Assembly (NCBI GenBank): GCA_014695345.1
Contig: JACJOC010000087.1
Coordinates: 170,162-234,161 of the forward strand
Source: Cyanobacteria bacterium FACHB-471
GTDB taxonomy: Bacteria > Cyanobacteriota > Cyanobacteriia > Elainellales > Elainellaceae
Reading direction: 5' to 3'
Length of the DNA stretch: 64,000 bases
The position numbers and the translations under genes were made by a program. Shown here in pieces: positions 1-9,011 of this stretch. A model generated the notes under the pieces. The model did not search any database. It saw only the letters and a program-made list of their open reading frames with translations, and was not told where the DNA came from. Numbering within the stretch: position 1 is the stretch's first letter; each line of letters opens with the position of its first letter.

Positions 1-2907
1 CAAGATCCTAGCTTGGCTCAGTTAGGCAACCCGGCTCTACAAAATTTGCCCTACAAAGAGTCCTGCTATTGGTACAACACACTGCACCGAGGCGAGACGA
101 TCGCCACTCTGGTTAGAGATTTACCATTCCCTGAACAGTCCCTACTGAAAGCACAGGGCGTTTTGTCTATTCTAGTGGTGCCCATTCTAGTCAACGGCAA
201 TTTCAATGGGTTTATTGGCTTAGACGATTGCCATTCTGAGCGTCAATGGTCTGAAGCCGAAGAATCTACTCTGCTAGCGTTGGCAGGAGGAATTGGCGGC
301 GTTTTAGAGCGACGACGAGCAGAAGCAGAACTGCAGCGTCAGAATCAGCGATCGCAGCTCCTCGCAGACATCGCCCTCCGTATTCGTCAATCGCTTAACC
401 TGGAAAAGATTTTGACCACTACTGTAGCCGAGGTCAGACGCTTCCTTCGGGCTGACCGGGTACTGATGTATCGCTTTGAGCCTGATTGGATGGGCAGGGT
501 CGTGGTTGAATCAGTAGAACCGCCGTGGACAGCTGCGCTAGGCGAATTGATTGAAGATACCTGCTTTAAAGAGGGGCAGGGCGAGCAATACCATCAAGGG
601 CGAATTTGGGCTGCTGACGACATCCAGCAGGCAAACCTGACCCCTTGCCACTTCGCCTTGCTAGACCGCTTTCAGGTACGGGCAAACCTAGTGGTGCCAA
701 TTCTTGCTAGTCATCAGCTTTGGGGCTTGCTGATTGCTCATCAGTGTGGTCAACCTCGCCAATGGCAGAGCTTTGAAGTGGAATTTTTAGGACAGCTTGC
801 TAACCATGTAGGCATCGCAATTGTTCAGGCACGGTTGCTGGCTCAAGAGGTGCAGCAGCGGCAGCAGCTTGCACAACAAAACCTGGCGCTAGAGCAAGCT
901 CGCAAAGAAGCAGAGCAAGCCTCTCAAATGAAAAGTGCATTTCTGGCGATCGTCAGTCATGAAATTCGTACACCCATGAATGCTGTTCTAGGCATGACCG
1001 GTTTGTTGCTAGATTCTCAGCTCAACCCTGAACAGCAAGATTTCGTAGAAACGATTCAAATGAGCGGTGACAGTCTGCTGATGTTAATTAATCAAATTCT
1101 AGATTTCTCCAAATTAGAAGCTGGAGAAATGGAGTTAGAAGTTTTAGATTTTGATTTAAAGAACTGTGTTGAAGAAGTTGCTGAACTTTTGGCAACCAAG
1201 GCACACGAAAAAGGAGTTGAAGTTGCAACTTTAATTTATCGCAACGTGCCAACTTATCTACGCGGTGATGCCAACCGCCTGCGGCAGATTTTGACCAATT
1301 TGGTTAACAATGCAATCAAATTTACAGATGTTGGAGAGGTCGTTATTCAAGCGGCATTAGTAACAGAAACACCGTCTTCGGCAACTGTCATGTTTTCCGT
1401 CTTTGATAGTGGCATTGGCATTGCGCCAGAATCTCAGGCAAGGCTGTTTCAGCCCTTTTCTCAAGTCGATGCTTCAACGACTCGCAAATATGGAGGAACG
1501 GGGCTGGGATTAGCAATCTCCAGACAGCTTGTGGAATTGATGGGTGGACAAATTGGGCTGGAAAGTACTTTAGGGCAAGGGTCAAAGTTTTGGGTTTCAC
1601 TTACGTTTGATAAGCAGATTATTCCCCCTGTTCCGCCTGTCGCTAAAGAAACGATTCAAGTGTTGAGTGGGTTAAGGCTGCTGATTGTTGATGACAATGC
1701 AACCTATCGCAAAATTTTGCGCTATCAAGCAATGGTTTGGGGAATGCAAGTGACTGAGGCTGAGAGTGCGGCGATCGCTCTGCAACAGTTGCGTCAAGGT
1801 GCTTTATCTGGTGCTCCCTATAATCTGGCACTCTTAGACATTCAGATGCCAGAAACAGATGCAAAATCACTAGCGCAACAAATTAAAGCTGACGCTACTT
1901 TGGCAGATACCCACTTGGTTATGATGATGACCTCCGTTGATTTGGCGTCCGGTGTCCATCGGGCATTAGAACTCCATTTTTCTGCCTATCTAGTAAAACC
2001 CGTGAGACAATCACGGCTTTTGGAATGTTTTCTATCTCTTGCCTCTGACAGTCTTGCCAGCACCGAAAATCCACAGGGAATTACCCAGGAGACACCGCCA
2101 GAGCGTCCAGCCGCCGTATTGCCTGCTGAATCTAACCTCAAAATTTTGTTAGTCGAAGACAATGTTGTTAATCAGAAGGTAACGTTAAAACAACTCAACA
2201 GTTTGGGATTTAAGGCAGATTTAGCTGCTAATGGTCAAACAGCTATAGAGGCGATCGCTCAGATCGATTACGATATCGTTTTGATGGATTGCCAAATGCC
2301 CATACTGGATGGATACGAAGCAACTCGCCTGATTCGTAAAATGGAGCAGGAAAGGCTAACTCAACGTCAAACCGTGATTATTGCAGTTACTGCTAATGCG
2401 CTTCAAGAAGACCAGGAAAGGGCGATCGCCGCTGGGATGGACGATTACTTGAGCAAACCTGTACGTAAGGATGTATTAGCCGCCATGTTAGATCGTTGGG
2501 GAAAAGCCATTCTGACAGATTCAGCTGCCCTGCAAGATCAGTCAACGACGCCCGATGCGGCGCGTGATGCCCTTAACACTCAACTCAACTGGAAGCATCT
2601 GCATCAAATCTCTGACGGCAACCGCGAATTTGAACTGGAGCTACTACAAATTTTTGTTGAAGACAGCCAAATTCACCTTGAAACATTGAAAGGGGCGATC
2701 GCTAATCAAGACCTGTGGCAAGCTGAACAGGCTGCCCATCACATTAAGGGAGCCAGTGCTAACGTGGGTGCCAAAATCATGCAGGCTGCTGCGGAGCATC
2801 TAGAGCAGCAGGCTCGCCAAAAACAGCTTCAAACCCCTGAGCGTTTTCTAGCAGAAATTGAACTGTCTCTTGACAAAATTCGAGCCTTCGTCGAAGCCAA
2901 AATCTGA
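1..2907 (+). CDS. Hybrid sensor histidine kinase with cyanobacteriochrome-type GAF (5' truncated by window)
   Basis: The frame is open from base 1, so the N-terminus lies outside the window. Residues below count from the TTG at base 13. Order: end of a GAF domain (1-100), second GAF (115-278), coiled linker, HisKA with phosphoacceptor His316 in SHEIRTP, HATPase (N-box near 429-437, DSGIGI at 465, GGTGLGL at 494), receiver 1 (Asp609, Lys662), receiver 2 (Asp759, Lys815) and Hpt (His909 in HHIKG). The second GAF has the canonical Cys-His pair (Cys212-His213) and a DXCF motif (Asp182-Thr-Cys184-Phe). The two cysteines are 28 residues apart, as in TePixJ (Cys494/Cys522). This predicts a bilin-binding, blue-absorbing photoreceptor. 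No membrane segment is visible, so the part seen here is cytoplasmic. A full internal phosphorelay (His-Asp-His) is present; the final output partner is unknown, but the neighbouring REC-PP2C is a candidate. Confidence 0.93.
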   Translation, partial: QDPSLAQLGNPALQNLPYKESCYWYNTLHRGETIATLVRDLPFPEQSLLKAQGVLSILVVPILVNGNFNGFIGLDDCHSERQWSEAEESTLLALAGGIGGVLERRRAEAELQRQNQRSQLLADIALRIRQSLNLEKILTTTVAEVRRFLRADRVLMYRFEPDWMGRVVVESVEPPWTAALGELIEDTCFKEGQGEQYHQGRIWAADDIQQANLTPCHFALLDRFQVRANLVVPILASHQLWGLLIAHQCGQPRQWQSFEVEFLGQLANHVGIAIVQARLLAQEVQQRQQLAQQNLALEQARKEAEQASQMKSAFLAIVSHEIRTPMNAVLGMTGLLLDSQLNPEQQDFVETIQMSGDSLLMLINQILDFSKLEAGEMELEVLDFDLKNCVEEVAELLATKAHEKGVEVATLIYRNVPTYLRGDANRLRQILTNLVNNAIKFTDVGEVVIQAALVTETPSSATVMFSVFDSGIGIAPESQARLFQPFSQVDASTTRKYGGTGLGLAISRQLVELMGGQIGLESTLGQGSKFWVSLTFDKQIIPPVPPVAKETIQVLSGLRLLIVDDNATYRKILRYQAMVWGMQVTEAESAAIALQQLRQGALSGAPYNLALLDIQMPETDAKSLAQQIKADATLADTHLVMMMTSVDLASGVHRALELHFSAYLVKPVRQSRLLECFLSLASDSLASTENPQGITQETPPERPAAVLPAESNLKILLVEDNVVNQKVTLKQLNSLGFKADLAANGQTAIEAIAQIDYDIVLMDCQMPILDGYEATRLIRKMEQERLTQRQTVIIAVTANALQEDQERAIAAGMDDYLSKPVRKDVLAAMLDRWGKAILTDSAALQDQSTTPDAARDALNTQLNWKHLHQISDGNREFELELLQIFVEDSQIHLETLKGAIANQDLWQAEQAAHHIKGASANVGAKIMQAAAEHLEQQARQKQLQTPERFLAEIELSLDKIRAFVEAKI

Positions 2908-2929
2908 ACTGGAGTTGGGTTCTTAACCC

Positions 2930-3403
2930 TTAAGCAGAGGCGCTAAAATTCTTCGCAATAAGCAAACAGTTTCGGCGATCGCCAGTTTGGGTATAGGTAA
3001 GTGAATCTGATAGTTGTTGCATCAACTTTAAGCCTCGTCCTCCTTCTGCATCAGAATCGACTTCTAGCGGCATCTGGTTTAATTGTTGGTTTAAATCAAA
3101 CCCTGATCCAACATCCCAGATACGAATCTCCAGTAGTTGGTCAAACAAGGTAATTTCTATATCGATCGGTGTCTCTTGAGGAGCGTTTTTATGGGCATGG
3201 CGCACTGCATTTGTAAAACCTTCTGCTAGAGCTAACTGGCACTGTAGCCAGATCGAGGGTGGAATAATAGCGCTGTTAAACTGATCAAACCAACACAGAA
3301 TTTGAGTCAGCGCACCAAGATCTGTATTAACTTGAAGATGTGCCTGTTTAACGACTTCCAACTGAAAACATCCTGATATTAAAAAAATGTCTAATGCTGA
3401 CAA
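2930..3403 (-). CDS. RsbW/SpoIIAB-like anti-sigma factor serine kinase (HATPase_c_2)
   Basis: A 157-residue protein made of one GHKL ATPase domain of the anti-sigma type. Visible motifs are the N-box EGFTNAVRHAH, the Mg/ATP loop DVGSGFD and a C-terminal GGRGLKLMQQL lid. Proteins of this family phosphorylate a STAS antagonist and sequester a sigma factor or another target. It ends 22 bp after the hybrid kinase (convergent) and is divergent from the REC-PP2C gene; the STAS gene follows at 4709. The set therefore has all three partner-switching roles. The start used is TTG at 3403, since no ATG lies near the N-terminus; the true start could be slightly internal. Which protein it binds cannot be read from the sequence. 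Confidence 0.85.
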   Translation of the reverse strand: MSALDIFLISGCFQLEVVKQAHLQVNTDLGALTQILCWFDQFNSAIIPPSIWLQCQLALAEGFTNAVRHAHKNAPQETPIDIEITLFDQLLEIRIWDVGSGFDLNQQLNQMPLEVDSDAEGGRGLKLMQQLSDSLTYTQTGDRRNCLLIAKNFSASA

Positions 3404-3480
3404 CGTGGCATTTCGTAATGTGTATAGTCTTGCAAAATCAAACCTTAAACATCAACTCGGAGCGCTATACGTTAATGATC

Positions 3481-3573
3481 TATAGCAATCCTAAATGGAT
3501 TGTGAGAGGCACACCTCTGAGAAACGCGCTTCTCACAAATCACTTATCTCACACTTGATTTAGGACTGCTATA
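3481..3573. repeat. MITE-like 93-bp palindromic element between divergent genes
   Basis: The left arm (3481-3496) and right arm (3558-3573) are inverted copies differing at 1 of 16 positions. They begin TATAGCAATCC and end in its complement. A nested inverted pair (ATTGTGAGAG near 3499 and CTTCTCACAAT-like near 3529) lets the whole element fold back. No reading frame inside. The right arm carries TAGGA seven bases before the ATG of the phosphatase gene, and its last base is the A of that ATG. Confidence 0.65.
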
Positions 3574-4703
3574 TGGCACAAATATTAGTTATTGATGACG
3601 ATCCTATTATTAGATTAATTTTAAGAAAATCACTCCAAGGTCAAGGGCATACTGTTACAACAGTGGACAATGGTGAAGCTGGGTTAGAGCAGGCACAAAA
3701 CCTCCACCCAGCATTAATTATTTGTGACTGGATGATGCCCGGAATTGATGGGCTGGAAGTTTGTCGGCAGGTCAAGTCCAACTTAGAGCTTTCCACAACA
3801 TTTTTTATCCTACTAACCGCCCGCGGTGCAACAGCTGACCGTGTTCAAGGTTTGGATACAGGTGCGGATGATTTTCTCGCTAAACCAATTGAGCTGACCG
3901 AGCTACAGGCAAGAGTGCGGGCTGGACTGCGATTACACCAGCTTACCCGTGACCTGCAAACCCAAAAACAGCTTCTAGAGGCAGAATTAGCAGAGGCAGC
4001 CGAATACGTACGATCGCTGCTCCCTGCTCCCTTGGTCGGCAAGATTTCTATCGATGCCCGGTTCATCCCCTCTCGCCAGCTGGGGGGAGATTGTTTTGAC
4101 TATTTTTGGCTCGACCCAGACTATCTAGTCATTTATCTACTCGATGTTTCAGGACATGGATTAGGAGCAGCTTTACCGTCAATCGCAGTATTAAATTTGT
4201 TGCGATCGCAGTCCTTACCCAATGTCAACTTCTACCAACCCCATGATGTTCTTCGAGGGTTAAACGAAACCTTTCAAATGAATAGCCAGAACGAGAAATA
4301 CTTCACGATTTGGTACGGCGTTTATAATCAGGCTAAACGTCAGATGACCTACGCGAGTGCTGGACATCCACCCGCAGTTTTGGCATCTAACACTGAAAAT
4401 GGAGCGTTAGAAGTTCAGTTGCTCAAAACTCCAGCGCTACCGGTCGGCATGTTAACGGACGTTTCCTTTACAAGTAGCCGTTGCGAGATTCCAGTAGGCG
4501 GTAATCTATATGTGTTTAGTGACGGCGTTTATGAAATACGTCAAACCAATGAAGAAATCTGGGGACTAGAGCCGTTCATTGATTTGCTAACCAAGCAGGG
4601 AAATACTTCTAACCTGGATGAACTGTTAGAAACAGTTCATTTGCTCAGCAACGAAGCAGCCTTTAATGACGATTTATCCCTACTTAGAGTTCGTTTTGAT
4701 TAA
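3573..4703 (+). CDS. Response regulator with PP2C (RsbU/SpoIIE-type) serine phosphatase output
   Basis: A 376-residue protein. Residues 1-118 form a receiver: Asp8-Asp9, phospho-Asp52 in CDWMMPG and Lys104. A helical linker (118-150) leads to a PP2C/SpoIIE domain (155-376) with metal-binding GGD (Asp173), DVSGHG (Asp191) and a late NDDLSLL motif. The family dephosphorylates phospho-STAS antagonists, here probably the STAS protein encoded convergently 5 bp downstream. The receiver implies control by a histidine kinase; the photoreceptor-like hybrid kinase two genes away is the obvious but unproven candidate. The start is fixed by the receiver beginning at residue 3. The ribosome-binding site TAGGA lies inside the repeat at 3481-3573. 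Confidence 0.92.
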   Translation: MAQILVIDDDPIIRLILRKSLQGQGHTVTTVDNGEAGLEQAQNLHPALIICDWMMPGIDGLEVCRQVKSNLELSTTFFILLTARGATADRVQGLDTGADDFLAKPIELTELQARVRAGLRLHQLTRDLQTQKQLLEAELAEAAEYVRSLLPAPLVGKISIDARFIPSRQLGGDCFDYFWLDPDYLVIYLLDVSGHGLGAALPSIAVLNLLRSQSLPNVNFYQPHDVLRGLNETFQMNSQNEKYFTIWYGVYNQAKRQMTYASAGHPPAVLASNTENGALEVQLLKTPALPVGMLTDVSFTSSRCEIPVGGNLYVFSDGVYEIRQTNEEIWGLEPFIDLLTKQGNTSNLDELLETVHLLSNEAAFNDDLSLLRVRFD

Positions 4704-4708
4704 TCTGC

Positions 4709-5044
4709 CTAAAGTGAATTAGTACAAGTCGTTAAGACTTGCTGGTTAAACTCTGCTCGATCTGTAAATACCTCAAACACTCGATCCATACTGGTGAGTT
4801 CAAATAGCATTTTCACCTGATCATTGATTGAGCAGATGTAGAGCTTGCCGCCTGCTGCTCGAACTGTTTTAAGTGCGACAACCAGCGCGCCTAAGCCTGA
4901 ACTATCAACAAACGTTACGTCTTTCAGGTCGATCAATACAATTCCTGCGTTTTGTTCCACTACATCAGCAACCTCGCGTCGAATTTCGGTTGCTTTTGTG
5001 CTGTCTAGGATGCCAGCAGGCTGTATCACTTTGATAGTTTTCAT
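4709..5044 (-). CDS. STAS-domain anti-sigma factor antagonist
   Basis: A 111-residue single STAS domain. The phospho-acceptor region reads DSSGLGAL with Ser48 at the position phosphorylated in SpoIIAA. In the partner-switch scheme, RsbW-like kinase phosphorylates this serine and the PP2C enzyme removes the phosphate; the unphosphorylated form binds and titrates the anti-sigma kinase. It is convergent with the REC-PP2C gene, with 5 bp between stop codons. Length is normal for the family. Pairing with these particular neighbours is inferred from proximity. Confidence 0.9.
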   Translation of the reverse strand: MKTIKVIQPAGILDSTKATEIRREVADVVEQNAGIVLIDLKDVTFVDSSGLGALVVALKTVRAAGGKLYICSINDQVKMLFELTSMDRVFEVFTDRAEFNQQVLTTCTNSL

Positions 5045-5538
5045 GGCTTATGTCCAAGTGCGGCGTTGGATGAGGGCTACTACCTCTTCATACTGCCCAC
5101 ATTGCCTCTAGCTCTAACGTGTGAGAACGCGATAGCCATGCATGAAAAACTGAAACAGAAACTGCAAAACAGGTGACGTTGGGGTAAAACACCTGCTATG
5201 AATTGGGAAACAACAGTAGTCCTGTCGCCTTGAAGTTAGTGCTTTCCTATCCTAAAAATTGCTGGGTGCTGTTTTTATTGGTGCAAGCCCAGCTCAAGCT
5301 GACAAAGATAAAAGTTTTAGCGAAGTTTTAATCTTCGTCTTGTACTCTACTTGCAACCCCCATCAGTGTCTTAACCGCTAAAAATCCGGATTTGGATCAC
5401 TCATTGAGGGATGGTAACAAAGCAAGGGGCTTAAAAATTTCTATATAAGTGCCCGAGGGAACTGCAAATTTAACCGCAAACCGAGAAATTTGTGAAATCC
5501 CAAGACACCGTACACTAAATTTTGCGGACGCAGTGCAG
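5045..5538. other. Intergenic region, no gene seen
   Basis: A 494-bp gap between the divergent STAS and PBP2 genes, expected to hold both promoters. An in-frame extension of PBP2 back to a GTG at 5449 is open, but it reads as low-quality protein and is directly preceded by a stop. No RNA gene or clear repeat was seen. Confidence 0.5.
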
Positions 5539-7314
5539 ATGGCTAGTGGAATTTCTTATGCATCCGATAGACGCTCTGCCAAAACTTCCCTGCTGCGATC
5601 AGCCAGCCGGGATAAGTTGGTATGGCGTGGAGTATTTTTAATGCTTTTTACGACTGCAATCATGAGCGCATTTGTGGTGCGTCTCACCCATTTGCAGTTA
5701 GTTCAGGGCGAGTTTAACCAGCGCCTTGCAGAACAAAATCGAGTTCGACTGATCCCGATTCCTTCTGATCGAGGCAATATTACTGATCGCGACGGGAAAC
5801 TGTTTGCAGCCAACCGGTTGGCCCGTTCGGTATATCTTTGGCCGCGTCAACAGTCACCCGAACAGTGGCAGGTGACGGCTTCTCGCCTCAGCCCGTTATT
5901 AAATACGCCAGCCGCAGAAATCATTGAGCAACTGGAGAAGGCGGGCTACAACTCACCGATGCCTGTCCGCATTACTCAGCAACTCAATCAAAGTGCGTTT
6001 GTCGCTTTGGCTGAGCAGTCGGCTCAGTTTCCTGGTGTAGAAACGATCGCCGAGTCGAGTCGCTATTATCCTCATGGCGATTTGGCAGCTCACGTGCTGG
6101 GCTACATTGGCGAGGCGACTGAGGAGGACTTGAAGGAGAACCCGGATTATCCCTATGGCATGATCGTGGGGCAAATGGGGATCGAGCGGTTAGCCAACGC
6201 TGAGCTAGACGGTCGCTGGGGCAGTCGTAAGGTTGAGGTGAATGCACGAGGGCAAGAATTACGCTGGATGGGTACGGACCCTGCTGTGGCAGGTAATCAG
6301 GTGCGGCTAACGCTGGATTTGGATTTACAGCAGACGGCTGAGCGAGCGCTTGCTCAACGACGAGGGGCAGTGGTGGTAATGGATGTAAAAACGGGGGCAG
6401 TGCTGGCGATCGCTAGCGGTCCTAGCTTTGATCCCAATATCTTTACCCGTCGCGTTACAGAGTCAGAGTGGCAACAACTCAACGGAGAAAGCCAGCCGTT
6501 CTTAAATCGGGCTTTACAGGGTTACCCTCCTGGCAGCACCTTCAAAATTGTTACAGCGGCGGCGGGATTGCAGTCGGGCAAATTTTCCCCAGACTCTATC
6601 GTGAATACCTACGCTTCGATTAACGTTGGCGGCACTGTTTTTAACGAGCATAGCGGCGGTTATGGTCCGATTGGGTTTCGCAAGGCGATGGCAGTTAGTA
6701 GCAATACCTTTTTCTACCAGGTTGGCATTGCTGCTGGACCAGAGCAAATCGCGCATTGGGCAGAAGCTTTAGGAGTTGGGATCACCGATTTGGGGCTAGA
6801 TGGGGGCAGCCGAGGATCTGTGCCTACTCCAGAGCAAAAGGAGGAGCTGTATGGCGAACCCTGGTATACGGGCGACACAGTAAGTATGTCTATCGGTCAA
6901 GGTTTGGTGCAGGTTACACCACTTGAGATGACAGTTCTTGTGTCGGCGATCGCTAATGGTGGCTGGCGGGTCAAACCTCATCTGCTGAGCAATCAAACTG
7001 AAACAATGGCCAACGAACGGGTTGAAACGGGGCTGTCTCCAGAGAACATTGAAGCTATTCGAGTGGGACTGGTCGCAGCCGTGCAGGAAGGAACTGCTCG
7101 TCGGCTAAATGATGGTTCTATTCCTTTGACGGCTGGCAAAACGGGCACTGCAGAAGTACCGGGTCAAAAAGACAATGCGGTATTCGTAGGCTATGGACCA
7201 GTGGATGATCCCCAGATTGCGATCGCAGTAGTCGTTGAAAATGGTGGTTTCGGTGGGGTAACGGCTGTCCCGATTGCACACGAAATCTACAAAACCTACT
7301 TTGGACAGCGCTGA
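5539..7314 (+). CDS. mrdA: Penicillin-binding protein 2 (peptidoglycan transpeptidase)
   Basis: A class B PBP of 591 residues if the ATG at 5539 is used. A short cytoplasmic tail is followed by one membrane helix (about 28-46), the PBP dimer domain (RGNITDRDG near residue 78) and a transpeptidase domain. The active-site motifs are intact: STFK with nucleophile Ser333, SSN at 387-389 and KTGT at 534. It cross-links septal or side-wall peptidoglycan in the periplasm; the family member matching RodA-type elongation complexes is PBP2/MrdA, but an FtsI-like role cannot be excluded by reading alone. The frame is open back to GTG 5449 with weak start context; the 5539 ATG matches the usual length before the membrane helix. 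Confidence 0.9.
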   Translation: MASGISYASDRRSAKTSLLRSASRDKLVWRGVFLMLFTTAIMSAFVVRLTHLQLVQGEFNQRLAEQNRVRLIPIPSDRGNITDRDGKLFAANRLARSVYLWPRQQSPEQWQVTASRLSPLLNTPAAEIIEQLEKAGYNSPMPVRITQQLNQSAFVALAEQSAQFPGVETIAESSRYYPHGDLAAHVLGYIGEATEEDLKENPDYPYGMIVGQMGIERLANAELDGRWGSRKVEVNARGQELRWMGTDPAVAGNQVRLTLDLDLQQTAERALAQRRGAVVVMDVKTGAVLAIASGPSFDPNIFTRRVTESEWQQLNGESQPFLNRALQGYPPGSTFKIVTAAAGLQSGKFSPDSIVNTYASINVGGTVFNEHSGGYGPIGFRKAMAVSSNTFFYQVGIAAGPEQIAHWAEALGVGITDLGLDGGSRGSVPTPEQKEELYGEPWYTGDTVSMSIGQGLVQVTPLEMTVLVSAIANGGWRVKPHLLSNQTETMANERVETGLSPENIEAIRVGLVAAVQEGTARRLNDGSIPLTAGKTGTAEVPGQKDNAVFVGYGPVDDPQIAIAVVVENGGFGGVTAVPIAHEIYKTYFGQR

Positions 7315-7326
7315 TCAGCAGCTTGG

Positions 7327-7383
7327 TTAGGGAGGAATTTTAGAGGTAGAAGGATTGTTTCTACCTCTAAAATTCCTCCCTAA
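7327..7383. repeat. Perfect 25-bp inverted repeat with 7-nt loop after the PBP2 gene
   Basis: Bases 7327-7351 and 7359-7383 are exact reverse complements, beginning TTAGGGAGGAATTTTAG. The hairpin starts 13 bp after the PBP2 stop and may act as a terminator or transcript stabiliser. There is no T-run on the + side, which makes a dispersed palindromic repeat equally likely. Confidence 0.75.
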
Positions 7384-7460
7384 AGCAATGGCTCAAAGGT
7401 TTAGGGTGTAGGTGTAAGTCGTTGGCTTACATGCACCTTAGCTAAAGGGCAAAGTTTCCC

Positions 7461-7886
7461 ATGCGCCAGATTATTGTCGTCTGCTTAACGCTCGTGCTGT
7501 TGGTACTAGTAAGTGCCTGTAGTCCAGCACTGAATTCAGATGCGGTTGACCCGGAGACAGCTCCATTGGAGGCAGATGTCCCATCTCCAACGGCAACAAC
7601 TACATCTCCTAACCCAGTAACGGTTTTGCCTGCTGCATTAACAGAGCGCCTAAAATCATTTTTGGCAGCGGAGACGGCGATCACCAGTGAGGCGATCGCC
7701 CTACAACAGTTTGAACCAGTAGATTGGAATAACGCTTGCATAGGAGTTCCCAGTCCAGAAGAGTTCTGTGCTGAGATGATCACACCCGGATACCGCATCG
7801 TGTTCAACACTCCTAATGGAGCTTATGTTGTGCACACAGATCACTCAGGGCAAACAATTCGCCTGGCTGAAAGTCCTTCTGATTAA
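7461..7886 (+). CDS. Conserved lipoprotein of unknown function
   Basis: A 141-residue protein with a signal peptide ending in the lipobox LVSAC (lipidated Cys20). A Ser/Thr/Pro-rich stretch (22-55) follows, then a small globular domain containing WNNACIG, a second Cys and ITPGYRIVF. Two conserved cysteines (about 94 and 105) may form a disulfide. The pattern of Trp-Asn-x-Ala-Cys followed by a Cys and ITPGY is one I associate with small uncharacterised secreted proteins; no enzymatic motif is visible. It sits between PBP2 and a ParA-like gene, with its own gap on each side, so an operon is not clear. Confidence 0.75.
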   Translation: MRQIIVVCLTLVLLVLVSACSPALNSDAVDPETAPLEADVPSPTATTTSPNPVTVLPAALTERLKSFLAAETAITSEAIALQQFEPVDWNNACIGVPSPEEFCAEMITPGYRIVFNTPNGAYVVHTDHSGQTIRLAESPSD

Positions 7887-8174
7887 CGTCCTTAAAGGTA
7901 GAAAAGGGCAGGGGTAACGTCTACCAATTTGCATTACATTGGCGTTATGATGCTACACGCAACCAAGGTAGAGACTTGCAGAAAAATTTTCTGAATTGGG
8001 AATACCTACTCTCAAAATGATTTTCGGGAATCAAACCAGATTAGGCTGAATCAGGGTGAACTGACTTGAATGTTGAGGTTGAGCTAGCAGCAGATCCAAA
8101 TTGAAGATAGGTTGTTTTAGCCACAGTAAGCTGCATTCGGTTGTCTCCAACTTCCTTCGGCTAGAGGTAAACCC

Positions 8175-8942
8175 ATGTCTATGATCGTTTCGATCCATTC
8201 CTACCGTGGCGGAACGGGTAAGTCCAATTCAACCGCTAATCTGGCTGCAACGATTGCCCGTCATGGCTATCGGGTTGGTGTGGTCGATACTGATATTCAA
8301 TCTCCTGGAATTCACGTTCTCTTTGGTTTTGATGAAGACCAGATTGACCGCTCGCTCAATGACTATCTTTGGGGTCGCCGTACTATCCAGGAGGTTGCCT
8401 ATGATGTCACCTCAGTCTTAGAGGGAAAAGGCACTGAACGCAGCAAGCTCTTCTTAGTACCTTCTAGTGCCAAAGCTGGAGAAATTGCCAAGGTGCTACG
8501 AGAAGGCTATGACGTAGGATTGCTCAATGATGGCTTTCAAGACCTGGTTAAAGCGTTGAGGTTGGACTACCTGCTAATTGATACGCATCCGGGACTCAAT
8601 GAGGAAACGTTGCTGTCGATCACCATTTCTGATGTGCTGGTGCTAATTTTGCGACCCGACCAGCAGGACTATCAGGGAACGGCCGTTACAGTAGATGTGG
8701 CTCGTAAGCTAGAAGTTCCTAAGCTGTTAATGGTGGTTAACAAAGCGCCCACCGTCTTTGATTTTGATTTACTCAAGCAAAAGGTTGAGGAGGCTTATAG
8801 TGCTGTAGTCGCTGGAGTTTTGCCTCACTCCGATGAAATGATGGTATTGGCTAGCGCAGGGATATTTTCGGTGAAATATCCTCAGCATCCCTTGAGTCGA
8901 ATTGTGGAAGCGATCGCTCAGCAAATTATGAGCAAACGCTGA
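8175..8942 (+). CDS. ParA/MinD-superfamily ATPase
   Basis: A 255-residue SIMIBI-class P-loop ATPase. The deviant Walker A is YRGGTGKSNSTANLA (residues 10-24). The position normally held by the signature lysine of KGGxGK is Arg11, while the catalytic P-loop lysine (Lys16) is kept. Walker A-prime VVDTDIQSPG and switch II LIDTHPGLNEE are present. Such proteins position cell-pole, chromosomal or carboxysome cargo, or serve as regulatory ATPases. No ParB, MinC or MinE gene is adjacent, so the cargo is unknown. It is convergent with the tandem cyclase gene, 69 bp away. The ATG at 8175 is chosen; a second ATG lies two codons later. Confidence 0.85.
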   Translation: MSMIVSIHSYRGGTGKSNSTANLAATIARHGYRVGVVDTDIQSPGIHVLFGFDEDQIDRSLNDYLWGRRTIQEVAYDVTSVLEGKGTERSKLFLVPSSAKAGEIAKVLREGYDVGLLNDGFQDLVKALRLDYLLIDTHPGLNEETLLSITISDVLVLILRPDQQDYQGTAVTVDVARKLEVPKLLMVVNKAPTVFDFDLLKQKVEEAYSAVVAGVLPHSDEMMVLASAGIFSVKYPQHPLSRIVEAIAQQIMSKR

Positions 8943-8976
8943 TCCTCGACTGTCACTCTAGACGTGATTTTAGAGC

Positions 8977-9003
8977 AGAAGGCGCACTCCTTCTCGTCTT
9001 TTT
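8977..9003 (+). terminator. Short terminator-like hairpin after the ParA-like gene
   Basis: AGAAGG (8977-8982) pairs with CCTTCT (8989-8994), and a T-rich stretch ends at 9003. The stem is only 6 bp, so the call is weak. Confidence 0.35.
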
Positions 9004-9011
9004 CGGTACTT

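Noticed and set aside
4845..5111. 88-codon + strand ORF over the STAS gene
   Set aside because: It is antisense to a clear STAS domain.
5449..5538. 30-codon N-terminal extension of PBP2 from GTG 5449
   Set aside because: It lacks a good ribosome-binding site and the usual PBP2 N-terminus begins near the internal ATG.
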